Assembly: GCF_049445855.1 (NCBI RefSeq)
Contig: NZ_JBMSDV010000001.1
Span: 1,054,001-1,118,000, forward strand
DNA from: JAGOCV01 sp049445855
GTDB lineage: Bacteria; Pseudomonadota; Gammaproteobacteria; Burkholderiales; Burkholderiaceae_C
Direction of reading: 5' to 3'
DNA: 64,000 nt
Shown: piece after piece, positions 8,100 to 15,934 of the stretch
Layout: each line of letters begins with the position of its first letter
How positions within the stretch are numbered: position 1 is the stretch's first letter
Notes under the pieces: model-generated
Databases searched by the model: none
What the model was told of the DNA's origin: nothing
What the model saw: only the letters and a program-made list of their open reading frames with translations
Translations under genes and position numbers: made by a program

Positions 8100-10256
8100 T
8101 CAGCGCCGGACTGGCGTCACGCCGGCATTGGCTGCCTGGCGGCTCGTCTCCGTATCGCCCGGCTTGCGAGCCACCGGCGGTGTCGAAGCCGACCCGCGCT
8201 TCTCCGAGGAGTCTTTCGCAGCGACATTTTTCGCCTCGGCCAGCACCGTTGCGCAGTCGGTATCCACGCCGGGGCCGGTCTCGATGGTGGCCGCCAGGGC
8301 CAGCAAGGGGTTGATGGCCCCGAGCGCCAGAGCCAGCCCGGCGCGCCCGGCCAGTGCACCCTTGTCCGGGCCGGCCGCAGGATCACTGAAGGTGCCGCCG
8401 ATCTTCAGCGGCGAACGCAGGCTCAGGAAGCTGCGGTCCTTGGGGGCCGGCCGCAATGTGATGTTCAGCGTCTCGTCGGCCAGGTTCACGCGGCCCTCGC
8501 CCAGCACCACGGTGTCGGACGTGTCGAGCACCAGCGTCTCGCTCGTCATCAGGCCCTTCTGCACATTGAAGGCAGCCGCCGCGCAACGCAGTTCGACATT
8601 CCGGTCGCCCTGGAGAAAGAACTTGATGATCTCTGCGCCGTCCAGCCCCACGACTTCGAGCAACAGGTTGCTGAATCGCCCCTCGCCCATCGCCACCTGC
8701 ACGTGCCCCGAAGACGAACCCAGCCATTGCGCCACGGAATTGCCGGGGCCGCGAAGGTCGATGTCGCCATTGAGGCGACCCAGGCTGTCCTTCATGCGTG
8801 AGACCGTGGGGAACATGCGGTCGAGTTGCATATTGCGCACGCTGAGCACCGCCTGCACATTCGCCGGCCGCCCCTTGCCTTCGATGATCACATGGCCCTG
8901 GATGCGGCCACCGGCCACGCCAAGTGACAACGGGTCGAGTCGCAAGGTGCTGTCCTGCAGCCGGACATGCACGCTGCCCTGCTCGATCGGCACCGCCTGC
9001 ACATGGCGGATGGTGTGGGCGGTGTAGACCACGTCCGCGTTCATGGCGGCCAGACGCTGCGTATCCAGCGGCGCGTTGGGCAGAACGCGCGCGCTACCCG
9101 CAGACGTCGTCATGGTTGCGGCCTGCCGCGTCGTTGTCGATGCTGCAGGCTTGGCGACCGCCGTATTGGCTGTATTGGTGGCTGTGTTGATGGCTGTGTT
9201 GACAGTACCGGTTTGATCGGCCGTGTCGGAAGCCTGCTTGATGTTGGCCTGTTGCGACGGCGTCAGGCCGATCAGCGGCGCGAGGTCATCCATGTCCAGC
9301 ACGCGTGACTGGATTTTTCCGCTGAGCAGCGGAACGGCGGGGCCCATGTCATAGGTCAGGTTGCCGGACAGGTCGGAGGTGCCGAGCTTGCCTTGCATGC
9401 CCGCCACCTGCCACTGTTCCCCTCGTACGCTGAGCTGACCCTTCAGTGCGTAGGCGGGCGTGTTCGGCAGGACGACGCCGAGCAGCGCATAGAGATCTGC
9501 CAGATCCGAGCCGCGCAGGTCGACCGCAGCATCAATGCCTTCCAGCGACGCAAGACTGGACACGGAACCCTCCGCCCTGAGCGAGGTGCGGCCGGCCTTT
9601 GCTTCGATCTTCAGCGGGAAACGCAGGTTTTCACCGATCTCGTGCAGGCGCATGACGTCACCGGCGCGGCCTTCGGCAGTGAAAGCCTGGTTCTTCCACT
9701 TGCCTTTGGCGCTGTATTGCAGCGGCAGGGCCTGCTGGGCATCGGCCAGGTTGAACTGCAGATCGATGTCTGCACCGTAGGCCGGAGCCAGGTAGCGGAC
9801 CAGCCCGCCGTCCACACGTACGGTGCCGATCTTCGGCAAGTTGGACTCGTCGGATGTGTCCTCGCCCATGGCCCAGCTCCGGCGGCCGTCAGCCTCCTGC
9901 TGCAGCGAAACGCGCGGGTTGTACAGGTGCAGGCGCGGCATCTCGATCCGTCCGCGCACCAGGGGCCAGAAGGCGATATCCAGTTCGATCTTGTCGGCCT
10001 CGACGAGCTGGGCATCGCGCGCCCAGGCCGGATTGGCAAAGCGCACACCGTCCAGCGTGATGGTCGTCTCGCGACCCAGTTTCACGTCGAGATGGCGCGT
10101 GATGGCGAAGTCACGCCCGGTTTTCCCGCTCACATAGCGGTTGACGGGTTCTCGGAGAACGTCCCAGGGAAAGAAGACGACGAGGAGCGTGAGAAGGACC
10201 AGCAGCGAGAGGAACGAAGCTGCAGCAATCCTCCATGCACGCCCAAGCCGCCGCAT
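8100..10256 (-). CDS. AsmA-family protein
   Basis: Large AsmA-family protein of 718 residues with an amino-terminal membrane anchor (about residues 9-31) and a long periplasmic beta-rich region starting with FPWDVLREPVNRYVSGKTGR. The carboxy-terminal AsmA domain includes NGDIDLRGPGNSVAQWLGS and ends near PLKIGGTFSDPAAGPD. Family members are thought to bridge the periplasm and influence outer-membrane lipid transport. A Thr/Asn/Ala-rich low-complexity linker interrupts the middle (see the repeat at 9163). The ATG at 10256 overlaps the stop of the upstream 63-residue gene (TGATG); a TTG three bases earlier is possible. Confidence 0.9.
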   Translation of the reverse strand: MRRLGRAWRIAAASFLSLLVLLTLLVVFFPWDVLREPVNRYVSGKTGRDFAITRHLDVKLGRETTITLDGVRFANPAWARDAQLVEADKIELDIAFWPLVRGRIEMPRLHLYNPRVSLQQEADGRRSWAMGEDTSDESNLPKIGTVRVDGGLVRYLAPAYGADIDLQFNLADAQQALPLQYSAKGKWKNQAFTAEGRAGDVMRLHEIGENLRFPLKIEAKAGRTSLRAEGSVSSLASLEGIDAAVDLRGSDLADLYALLGVVLPNTPAYALKGQLSVRGEQWQVAGMQGKLGTSDLSGNLTYDMGPAVPLLSGKIQSRVLDMDDLAPLIGLTPSQQANIKQASDTADQTGTVNTAINTATNTANTAVAKPAASTTTRQAATMTTSAGSARVLPNAPLDTQRLAAMNADVVYTAHTIRHVQAVPIEQGSVHVRLQDSTLRLDPLSLGVAGGRIQGHVIIEGKGRPANVQAVLSVRNMQLDRMFPTVSRMKDSLGRLNGDIDLRGPGNSVAQWLGSSSGHVQVAMGEGRFSNLLLEVVGLDGAEIIKFFLQGDRNVELRCAAAAFNVQKGLMTSETLVLDTSDTVVLGEGRVNLADETLNITLRPAPKDRSFLSLRSPLKIGGTFSDPAAGPDKGALAGRAGLALALGAINPLLALAATIETGPGVDTDCATVLAEAKNVAAKDSSEKRGSASTPPVARKPGDTETSRQAANAGVTPVRR
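9163..9206 (-). repeat. Imperfect 12-base tandem repeat inside the asmA-like gene
   Basis: Three consecutive 12-base units (9171-9182, 9183-9194, 9195-9206) of the form TGT(A/G)TTG-N5, preceded by a partial copy. On the coding strand they give an Asn-Thr-Ala-rich linker (TVNTAINTATNTANTAV). The units differ by a few bases. The repeat may vary in number between strains. Confidence 0.6.
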
Positions 10257-10447
10257 CAATCCTCCAGCCCCAGCAGCACGAAGCTGTCGCGCATATCGAC
10301 GGAAATGTCGGGCAGTGCGGCAGGCAGGGGCTGGGTCGCCGCGTGCGCCACGGCAATGTCTGCGCGTGCGGGCTCACCGAATGTCATGGCGAACGAAGCC
10401 GCCAGACCAGCCATGCCGATCATCAGGAATGCGAACGTCTGTTTCAT
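10256..10447 (-). CDS. Small secreted protein coupled to the AsmA-family gene
   Basis: A 63-residue protein that I do not recognise. Residues 1 to about 29 look like a Sec signal peptide (MKQTFAFLMIGMAGLAASFA, then a likely cleavage after ARA), leaving a mature peptide of about 34 residues with no cysteine. Its TGA stop shares a base with the ATG of the asmA-like gene, so translation is probably coupled. It is the first gene after the TTGTAGGAG box array at 10538, read in the minus direction. The short length lowers confidence, but signal peptide, overlap and position support a real gene. Confidence 0.65.
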   Translation of the reverse strand: MKQTFAFLMIGMAGLAASFAMTFGEPARADIAVAHAATQPLPAALPDISVDMRDSFVLLGLED

Positions 10448-10537
10448 GGGAACCTCGATGGTTGGTGTTTGCTGGACTATGCATTCGGGCCGGGCCTCCG
10501 ACAGTCGGCCATCGGCATGACCGCATGTCGGCCCTTG

Positions 10538-10570
10538 CCTACAAATGCGGTTGTAGGAGTTCTCCTACAA
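10538..10570. promoter_or_regulatory. Triple TTGTAGGAG-type operator array
   Basis: A perfect inverted repeat, TTGTAGGAG (10551-10559), two bases, then CTCCTACAA (10562-10570), is preceded by a third half-site CCTACAA (10538-10544) that forms a second inverted repeat with the first arm. It lies in the 214-base divergent gap between the small secreted protein gene and the single-domain response regulator. The symmetry suits a dimeric helix-turn-helix regulator, and the NarL-type regulator 0.5 kb away is the obvious candidate (inference). Confidence 0.6.
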
Positions 10571-10661
10571 GCAAAACTACCGCGGGCTGGCACAATTTTT
10601 CGCAGCCCCAGTTGCATGTTTTCAGTGCTGGCCGGGAGGGGCTTAAAAACTCTGGACCCCT

Positions 10662-11060
10662 GTGAGATTGAGAACCTACATCGTCGAAGACAACGCGACC
10701 ATCCGCGAAAATCTCATCGGCACACTGGAAGAGCTCACCTTTGTAGAGCCGGTCGGCTTTGCTGAAACGGAATCGCAGGCGCGGCTCTGGCTCGGCGATA
10801 CCGGCAATGAATGGAACCTGGCCATCGTCGACCTGTTCCTCAAGCAGGGAAGCGGTCTTGGCGTGCTGCAGGCGGTGACGAATCGCAAGCCGGACCAGAA
10901 GGTCGTCGTGCTCAGCAACTACGCGACGCCCGATATCCGCAAGCGTTGCGCGCAACTCGGCGTGGACGCCGTGTTCGACAAATCCAACGAGATCGACGCG
11001 CTGGTCGACTATTGCGTCCAGCTTTCCTCCACGCTCGGCGGGGCGGCGGACAGCCGATGA
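10662..11060 (+). CDS. Single-domain response regulator (CheY-like receiver)
   Basis: Stand-alone receiver of 132 residues with no output domain. The acidic pair E9-D10, the phospho-acceptor D57 (AIVDLFL), S85 (VVVLSNYA) and K107 (VFDKSNE) are all in place, so it should be phosphorylated. Such proteins act as phosphate sinks, relay intermediates or partners of another protein. The start is taken at GTG 10662, and a TTG at 10668 is an alternative. It is followed, in the opposite direction, by a NarL-type regulator with a divergent histidine kinase, which makes the three genes a likely signalling set. Confidence 0.88.
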   Translation: MRLRTYIVEDNATIRENLIGTLEELTFVEPVGFAETESQARLWLGDTGNEWNLAIVDLFLKQGSGLGVLQAVTNRKPDQKVVVLSNYATPDIRKRCAQLGVDAVFDKSNEIDALVDYCVQLSSTLGGAADSR

Positions 11061-11086
11061 GCGACACGCGTCGCCCTGGCGTCCAT

Positions 11087-11719
11087 TCAATCGATCAGCT
11101 TGTTCTTCAGCGCGTAGTACGTCAGGTCGCTGTTGGAGGCGAGGTTCATCTTCTCCATCAGGCGCGTGCGGTAGGTGCTCACCGTCTTCACGCTGAGGGA
11201 AAGGGTCTTGGCGATGTCACCTGCCGTCTCACCCTTGGCCAGCTTCAGGAACACCTGGAACTCGCGCTCGGAAAGCTGCTCGTGGGGTGCGGAGTCTTCC
11301 TTTCGATCGAGTTGCCGGGCCAGCAGTTCGGCCACGGCCGGCGTGATGTAGCGCCGGCCCAGCGAGATCGTGCGGATGGCGTTCACGATTTCCGCAGGAT
11401 CGCACTCCTTGTTCAGGTAGCCGCTCGCGCCCTGGCGGATCAGGTTCATCGCATAGTGTTCTTCGGGGTAGCCGCTGAGGATGAGGATGCCGACATCGGG
11501 GGCCTTCGCGCGGATCATCGCGAGCGCGTCGAGGCCGCTCTGGCCGGGCATTGAAAGATCCATGACCAGCACGTCCAGCTCGGTGGTGCGCACGAGTTCG
11601 ATGGCTTCGCGCCCGCTGGCCGCCTCGCCCACCACGCGAAGGTCCGTGTGCTCGGAGAAAAACTGCTTGAGACCCGAGCGCACGATGGCGTGGTCGTCCA
11701 CAATCCCGATTCTGATCAT
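11087..11719 (-). CDS. NarL/FixJ-family response regulator
   Basis: DNA-binding response regulator of 210 residues. The receiver (1-120) has D8-D9, phospho-acceptor D54 (LVMDLSMPG), S82 and K104. The LuxR-type helix-turn-helix occupies about 148-206 with LSEREFQVFLKLAKGE and the recognition region LSLSVKTVSTYRTRL. A much longer frame upstream is spurious: the family start is MIRIGIVDDH at 11719. It is divergent from the histidine kinase gene, whose start is about 100 bases away, and so is its likely partner. Likely targets are discussed under the TTGTAGGAG boxes. Confidence 0.94.
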   Translation of the reverse strand: MIRIGIVDDHAIVRSGLKQFFSEHTDLRVVGEAASGREAIELVRTTELDVLVMDLSMPGQSGLDALAMIRAKAPDVGILILSGYPEEHYAMNLIRQGASGYLNKECDPAEIVNAIRTISLGRRYITPAVAELLARQLDRKEDSAPHEQLSEREFQVFLKLAKGETAGDIAKTLSLSVKTVSTYRTRLMEKMNLASNSDLTYYALKNKLID

Positions 11720-11821
11720 TGTTCCCGTTCCTTTTATTTGCTGCCGCCGCTTGTCCTCGCGACGGTACCCTTCCCGGCCATTATTCCCGAAATGGTACGG
11801 AAAAACATGATGGAGATTCTG

Positions 11822-13225
11822 ATGCGCAAGTTCGTGATTCCCAAGATGGCCATCAGCATGCCTCTGGCAGTGCTGGCCGTCTGCGTGCTCATCATCATCA
11901 ATGAAACGGGCTACAGCCGGTCCACCCAGGCTGTCGAGGACATGGCCGAAGCGCAGCGCACGCGCGCCGCCATCAACCAGTTGCTGCAGAACATGCTGGA
12001 CGCAGAGACGGGTCAGCGCGGGTATCTGCTCACCGGCGATGCCAAGTACCTGGAGCCCTACGAAAGGGCAAACGCAGAAATCGCATCGGGCCTGGACACA
12101 CTGCGCAATTTCTACACCACGAGCCCCGAAGGGCTTGCCACGTTCTCCCAACTGTCGCGCCACATCCAGCGAAAGATGTCCGAGATCGACGTGACGGTCC
12201 GACTGCGCAAGCAGGGCAACGAAGACGCATGGAAGTTCGTCCTCACCACGGACGTCGGCCTGGAACAGATGACCGCCGTGCGCGAGACCGCGTCTCGCCT
12301 TGCCGCATCCAGCACCTTCCGCATCGAGGCGGGGCAACTGCAGATCACGCGGGCCCTGCAGCTATCGCGCATCGGCATTGCCATCGTGGCGCTGGCCGGC
12401 CTGCTCGCGTTCTACCTGTACCTGCGGCAGACGAGCGCGCTGTCACAGGCCGGGCAGCGCCAGCAGGAAGCACTGGAGCGCGAGCGCTTGCGCCTCGCAC
12501 AGGAAGTGCGTGACCGCACGGCCAGTCTTGCAGAACTCGCAACCCACCTGCAGAACGTGCGCGAATCCGAGCGCGGCCACCTCGCGCGTGAACTCCACGA
12601 CGAACTGGGCTCGCTCCTCACCGCAGCCAAACTGGACGTGGCGCGCCTCAAGTCGCGCGTGGGCGAAGCACCTGAAGTGACGCAGCGCCTGCAGCATCTG
12701 AACGACATCCTCAACAGCGGCATTGCGCTCAAGCGCCGCATCATCGAAGACCTGCGGCCATCGTCGCTGTCCAATCTCGGCCTCGTCGCATCGCTCGAAA
12801 TCCTGGCGCGTGAATTCGCCGAGCGCTCCGGCCTGGACATCGAGACCGCACTCGAAGCCGTGGAGCTGGACGAGGCAGGACAGCTCACCACCTACCGGCT
12901 GGTGCAGGAATCGCTCACCAACATCGGCAAGTACGCGCAGGCGAAGGAAGTGTCGATCGCGCTCAAGAACTACGAGAACTACGTCACCGTGCAGGTCATC
13001 GACGACGGCAAGGGCTTCGACGTGCGGAACGTGTCGCACCAGTCGCACGGCCTGGCCGGCATGCGCCACCGTGTCGAGGCGCTGGGTGGCCGGCTCACCG
13101 TGGAGTCGGCTCAGGGGCAAGGTGCACGCATCTCGGCGACGCTGCCCAAACCGCTGCCGAAAGTGACCGAAGACCGGGATGATGCGCCGTCCGGGTCGGC
13201 CCCGGACACGGCCACTGCGACCTGA
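11822..13225 (+). CDS. CHASE3-domain sensor histidine kinase (NarX/DegS-like HisKA_3)
   Basis: Membrane sensor kinase of 467 residues. Two membrane helices (about residues 8-27 and 183-202) flank a periplasmic CHASE3 domain with the marker AETGQRGYLLTGDAKYLEPY. A coiled coil (205-250) leads to the HisKA_3 dimerisation domain with the phospho-acceptor H259 in LARELHDELG, then an HATPase with N-box QESLTNIGKYAQA and G-box DDGKGFD. The tail of ~20 residues is acidic and disordered. The ATG at 11822 is chosen for the GGAG six bases ahead; in-frame ATGs at 11792, 11807 and 11810 are alternatives. Confidence 0.92.
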   Translation: MRKFVIPKMAISMPLAVLAVCVLIIINETGYSRSTQAVEDMAEAQRTRAAINQLLQNMLDAETGQRGYLLTGDAKYLEPYERANAEIASGLDTLRNFYTTSPEGLATFSQLSRHIQRKMSEIDVTVRLRKQGNEDAWKFVLTTDVGLEQMTAVRETASRLAASSTFRIEAGQLQITRALQLSRIGIAIVALAGLLAFYLYLRQTSALSQAGQRQQEALERERLRLAQEVRDRTASLAELATHLQNVRESERGHLARELHDELGSLLTAAKLDVARLKSRVGEAPEVTQRLQHLNDILNSGIALKRRIIEDLRPSSLSNLGLVASLEILAREFAERSGLDIETALEAVELDEAGQLTTYRLVQESLTNIGKYAQAKEVSIALKNYENYVTVQVIDDGKGFDVRNVSHQSHGLAGMRHRVEALGGRLTVESAQGQGARISATLPKPLPKVTEDRDDAPSGSAPDTATAT

Positions 13226-13270
13226 CGCAGGCAGTCCCGGGCGGGACAACGCGCCGATGGTGTGGGCGTG

Positions 13271-13278
13271 CTCCTACA
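13271..13278. promoter_or_regulatory. TTGTAGGAG-type half-site before the DUF1328 gene
   Basis: CTCCTACA, the arm of the inverted repeat at 10562, occurs 126 bases before the DUF1328 start in an otherwise unexplained 178-base gap. It sits between imperfect GGTGT and ACACC arms. A single 8-base match can arise by chance, so this is a low-confidence site. Confidence 0.35.
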
Positions 13279-13403
13279 CCCGAGCTTCGCGGTCACCGAC
13301 ACGGTATCACGGCGACAGCCGATGCTGACTGAGGCCATCGCTCCGTAACCTTGTGGCTCAGGTGCTTCGATGTGAAGCAACCCTTCAACCCAAGGAGAAG
13401 AGC

Positions 13404-13568
13404 ATGCTTCACTACGCCGTCGTTTTCCTCGTCATCGCGCTTATCGCAGCCGTGTTCGGCTTCGGTGGCATCGCCGCCGGCGCCGTCGAAATCGCCAAGA
13501 TCCTGTTCTTCATCTTCGCGATCATGGCCATCGTCAGCTTTGTCGTCGGCCTGATCCGCCGCGGCTGA
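13404..13568 (+). CDS. DUF1328 small membrane protein
   Basis: Hydrophobic protein of 54 residues with two membrane segments: about 3-24, containing AVVFLVIALIAAVFGFGG, and about 28-50, containing ILFFIFAIMAIVSFVVGL. It ends in IRRG, typical of DUF1328 (E. coli YtjA). The family is associated with stress-induced envelope proteins, but no activity is known. An AAGGAG ribosome-binding site lies 7 bases before this ATG, which decides the start over an upstream in-frame ATG at 13353. It is first in a run of small stress-type genes. Confidence 0.9.
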   Translation: MLHYAVVFLVIALIAAVFGFGGIAAGAVEIAKILFFIFAIMAIVSFVVGLIRRG

Positions 13569-13643
13569 CGCTGCTGCCAGCCCTTCCGGCTTCATTTTTC
13601 CGTTTGAGTTTTCCGTACTCCCACCGCATTGAAAGGATTTGCC

Positions 13644-13997
13644 ATGACCAGTTCCACCCGTACCGGCCGCCAGCTGACCGATGAAGTTCTCCAGTCCGCC
13701 GGCCAGGCCGTCGATGCCACGCGTGGGCTGGCTCATGACACCGCCGACAAGGTGCGCGACCTGCGCCGCGACATCGAGCCTGCCGTGGACCAATGGTCCA
13801 GCCGCGTGCACGACGCTGCGCAGCGTGGCCTCGATGCGCTGGCGCATGGCAGCGCACGTGCCCGCGACTCGTTCGTGCGCGGCACCGATGCTGCCGGCCG
13901 CATGGTCGCCGACCAGCCCATGAAGTCCGTGCTGGTGGCAGCCGCCGTCGGCGCTGCGATCACGGCGCTGATCCTGGTGGCTGCACGTCGTCGTTGA
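13644..13997 (+). CDS. DUF883 (ElaB/YqjD-like) membrane-anchored protein
   Basis: Protein of 117 residues with a long amphipathic helical region and one carboxy-terminal membrane anchor followed by AARRR, the layout of the ElaB/YqjD/DUF883 family. In E. coli, YqjD is a stationary-phase inner-membrane protein that binds ribosomes; whether this one does is not known. AAAGGA precedes the ATG at 13644 by 6 bases. The next genes are YqjE-like and an unknown membrane protein, matching the E. coli yqjD-yqjE-yqjK order in part. Confidence 0.87.
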   Translation: MTSSTRTGRQLTDEVLQSAGQAVDATRGLAHDTADKVRDLRRDIEPAVDQWSSRVHDAAQRGLDALAHGSARARDSFVRGTDAAGRMVADQPMKSVLVAAAVGAAITALILVAARRR

Positions 13998-14025
13998 TCC
14001 GTACCGAGAAACGAGCGCCAGGACC

Positions 14026-14421
14026 ATGCTTCACCCGTTGTTCTCAGTCGTGGTCCGCAGGCCGGACATCGTTGCCGAGCACCTTGCGGGCTATGCATTG
14101 CTGGCCCGCGAGGAAGCGGCGCTCGCGAGCGAACAGCTCGTGCAGCGCAGTGTCGCTTATGCGGTGACCGCCTTCAGTCTCGCGATGGGTTTGATGCTGG
14201 CCGGCGTCGCCGCCATGCTCGCCGCAGTCCACAGCCAGTTCCACTGGGCCCTCGCCGTCATTCCGCTTGTCGCGCTCGCTCCGGCCCTTTGGGGTTGGAA
14301 TGTCGCACGCAAGCCGATGCCCGAACGCATCTTCGGCACGTTGTCCAACCAGTTCGAAGCCGATCTCCAGGTCCTTCGCAACAGCGAAAAGAGCCATGAG
14401 GAGAGCCAACGTGGGCACTGA
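14026..14421 (+). CDS. YqjE-like (phage-holin-superfamily III) membrane protein
   Basis: Protein of 131 residues with two central membrane segments (about residues 46-67 and 72-92) flanked by a charged amino-terminal helix (LAREEAALASEQLVQRS) and a polar carboxy end. This matches the YqjE/DUF1469 family, which travels with DUF883 genes. No holin function is implied. The stop overlaps the GTG start of the next gene by 11 bases, so the two are cotranscribed. Confidence 0.82.
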   Translation: MLHPLFSVVVRRPDIVAEHLAGYALLAREEAALASEQLVQRSVAYAVTAFSLAMGLMLAGVAAMLAAVHSQFHWALAVIPLVALAPALWGWNVARKPMPERIFGTLSNQFEADLQVLRNSEKSHEESQRGH

Positions 14422-14902
14422 CACCGTCAATCTTGCACGCCAGCGCCTGACGCACAGCCGGCTCGCTTTGCAAGCGCAGATGAATCGTGGCAAACCGCGC
14501 CGCTCATCGCCTGCCGGTCATTCCGGCCACGATGACAGCGACGCCGACGCCAACATGCAGGACGATTCTGCGCACGGCTCTTACGGCTATTGGCAGATCG
14601 CGAAGGGAGCCGCCCGCAACTGGTGGCATCACCATCCCGTCCGCACCGTGGCTGCGATTGCCGAGCCCGCATTCCAGCACTACGCGAAGGAGCGGCCACT
14701 GCACCTGCTTGGCGTTGCGGCCGCGGTGGGCGCTGCAGCTGTCGTCATCCGGCCGTGGCGACTGGTATCACTGACGGCGCTGCTGGCAGCAGGCCTGAGA
14801 GCCTCCGATATTTTCGGCACGGCAAGCCAGCTGATCGCACATCGCCTGACCGACAACAGTGCAGGCCCAACGACAGATACCGACCCGAGGCCTTCTTCGT
14901 GA
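14411..14902 (+). CDS. Unknown protein of the yqjDE-like operon
   Basis: A 163-residue protein with no family I recognise. The first ~75 residues are polar and basic, then acidic (around DDSDADANMQDD). A WHHHPVR stretch follows, and a hydrophobic segment (LHLLGVAAAVGAAAVVI) precedes a second weaker one, so it is probably membrane-associated. GTG at 14411 is chosen because AGGAG lies 7 bases ahead. It holds the place of yqjK in the enterobacterial yqjDEK cluster but is longer and not clearly homologous. Confidence 0.7.
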   Translation: MGTDTVNLARQRLTHSRLALQAQMNRGKPRRSSPAGHSGHDDSDADANMQDDSAHGSYGYWQIAKGAARNWWHHHPVRTVAAIAEPAFQHYAKERPLHLLGVAAAVGAAAVVIRPWRLVSLTALLAAGLRASDIFGTASQLIAHRLTDNSAGPTTDTDPRPSS

Positions 14903-15007
14903 CGTGAGCAATTCCCCAGGGAGCCGGCAGTGGTGCCGCCGGACTCCTCAGTTCAACTGCCAGTGCACCGTGAAACCCAACCATCAAACCTTAGCCAAGG
15001 AGCCATC

Positions 15008-15325
15008 ATGAAACGTACCCTCCAGACCCTGCTGATCGCCGCTGCTGTCGGCGTGACCGCCCTGACCACCGGCTGCGCTGTCGTGCGCGACCAGCAAACC
15101 GTCGGCGCCTATGTCGACGACGCGACCATCACCACCCAGGTGAAGGCCAAGTTCGTCGAGGACAAGACCGTGGACGCTGCCGCGATCAAGGTCGAGACGC
15201 TGAACGGCACGGTTCAGCTTTCTGGCTTCGCCAAGTCGTCCTCGGAAAAGAACCAGGCCGAAAACATCGCGCGCAACGTGAAGGGCGTGAAGACCGTCCA
15301 GAACAACCTGACGGTTCGCATGTAA
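15008..15325 (+). CDS. BON-domain lipoprotein
   Basis: Predicted lipoprotein of 105 residues. A signal peptide ends in the lipobox LTTGC (Cys23). One BON domain follows from about residue 38, with DDATITTQVKAKFVEDKTVDA, then VKVETLNGTVQLSGF-type strands and NIARNVKGVKTVQNNL. BON domains bind phospholipid and appear in periplasmic proteins such as OsmY and DolP. AAGGAG lies 5 bases before the ATG. A strong terminator follows at 15361. Confidence 0.9.
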   Translation: MKRTLQTLLIAAAVGVTALTTGCAVVRDQQTVGAYVDDATITTQVKAKFVEDKTVDAAAIKVETLNGTVQLSGFAKSSSEKNQAENIARNVKGVKTVQNNLTVRM

Positions 15326-15360
15326 TCACCACCGCCCTCTCTCACTGGGAGGGCAGCAAA

Positions 15361-15387
15361 AAGCCCGGCAATGCCGGGCTTTTTTTC
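15361..15387 (+). terminator. Intrinsic terminator after the BON lipoprotein gene
   Basis: An eight-base-pair GC-rich stem (AGCCCGGC / GCCGGGCT) with a three-base loop is followed by a run of seven T. It closes the plus-strand stress run 35 bases after the BON gene stop. It could also act on minus-strand transcription, where the T run is shorter. Confidence 0.9.
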
Positions 15388-15416
15388 GTGCGCGCAAAGC
15401 GCGCTTTCGACGGCTG

Positions 15417-15860
15417 TCAGCCTGTCTGGACCGTGAGCTGGTTGTTCACCGAACTCACACCCTTCACGTTGCGCGCAATCTCGGTGGCACGGTCGCGGGC
15501 TGTGGCGGAAGGCGCGGGACCTTGAAGCGTCACGACACCACCCTTGGTATCCACGTTGATGCGGATGGCGCTCAAGTCGGGATCCTTGGCCAGGCTGGCA
15601 TTCACGGATGCAGTGATCGACGCATCGTCCACGGCAGCGGCGACTTTCTCGCCAGCATCCTTCACGGCAGCGGAAGCATCAGCGGTGCCTTCCTTGGCCT
15701 TGTCCATGCCGTTCTGCGCCATCTGCTCGGTTTTCTGCACGCCGGAATCGATCTTCTGGCCCACGGTGGAGCCGTCATCGGCTTTCTGGCCACAGGCAGC
15801 CAATGCGACAACTGCGGCCACTGCCGCAGCCACGCCCATCGATGTTCTTGAATGGTTCAT
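15417..15860 (-). CDS. BON-domain lipoprotein with helical linker
   Basis: Predicted lipoprotein of 147 residues with signal peptide and lipobox ALAAC (Cys23). An Ala/Lys/Asp-rich helical linker (about 30-75) leads to one BON domain (about 78-147; DDASITASVNASLAKDPDLSA, then NIARNVKGV-like IARNVKGVSSVNNQLTV). The ATG at 15860 is preferred because GAAAGGAG sits six bases ahead; the ATG at 15866 would directly abut that site. It converges on the other BON gene across the terminator at 15361, and the CsbD-like gene lies 74 bases upstream on the same strand. Confidence 0.9.
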   Translation of the reverse strand: MNHSRTSMGVAAAVAAVVALAACGQKADDGSTVGQKIDSGVQKTEQMAQNGMDKAKEGTADASAAVKDAGEKVAAAVDDASITASVNASLAKDPDLSAIRINVDTKGGVVTLQGPAPSATARDRATEIARNVKGVSSVNNQLTVQTG

Positions 15861-15934
15861 GCTCATCTCCTTTCGAGAATGAAGAAGGTCGGGCGAGGCC
15901 GCAATGCGGCCCGACGCCCGATCGACACAGCCGG

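Noticed and set aside
10587..10604. Second sigma-54-like stretch (CTGGCACA, then TTCGCAG) before the single-domain regulator
   Set aside because: The distance between the GG and GC doublets is 11 rather than 10, and RpoN promoters tolerate this poorly.
11720..12337. Amino-terminal extension of the NarL-type regulator frame
   Set aside because: The extra ~200 residues are antisense to the histidine kinase gene, and the receiver starts cleanly at the ATG at 11719.
13231..13244. GTCCCG/CGGGAC hairpin just after the histidine kinase gene
   Set aside because: Six-base stem with a two-base loop and no T run; not convincing as a terminator.
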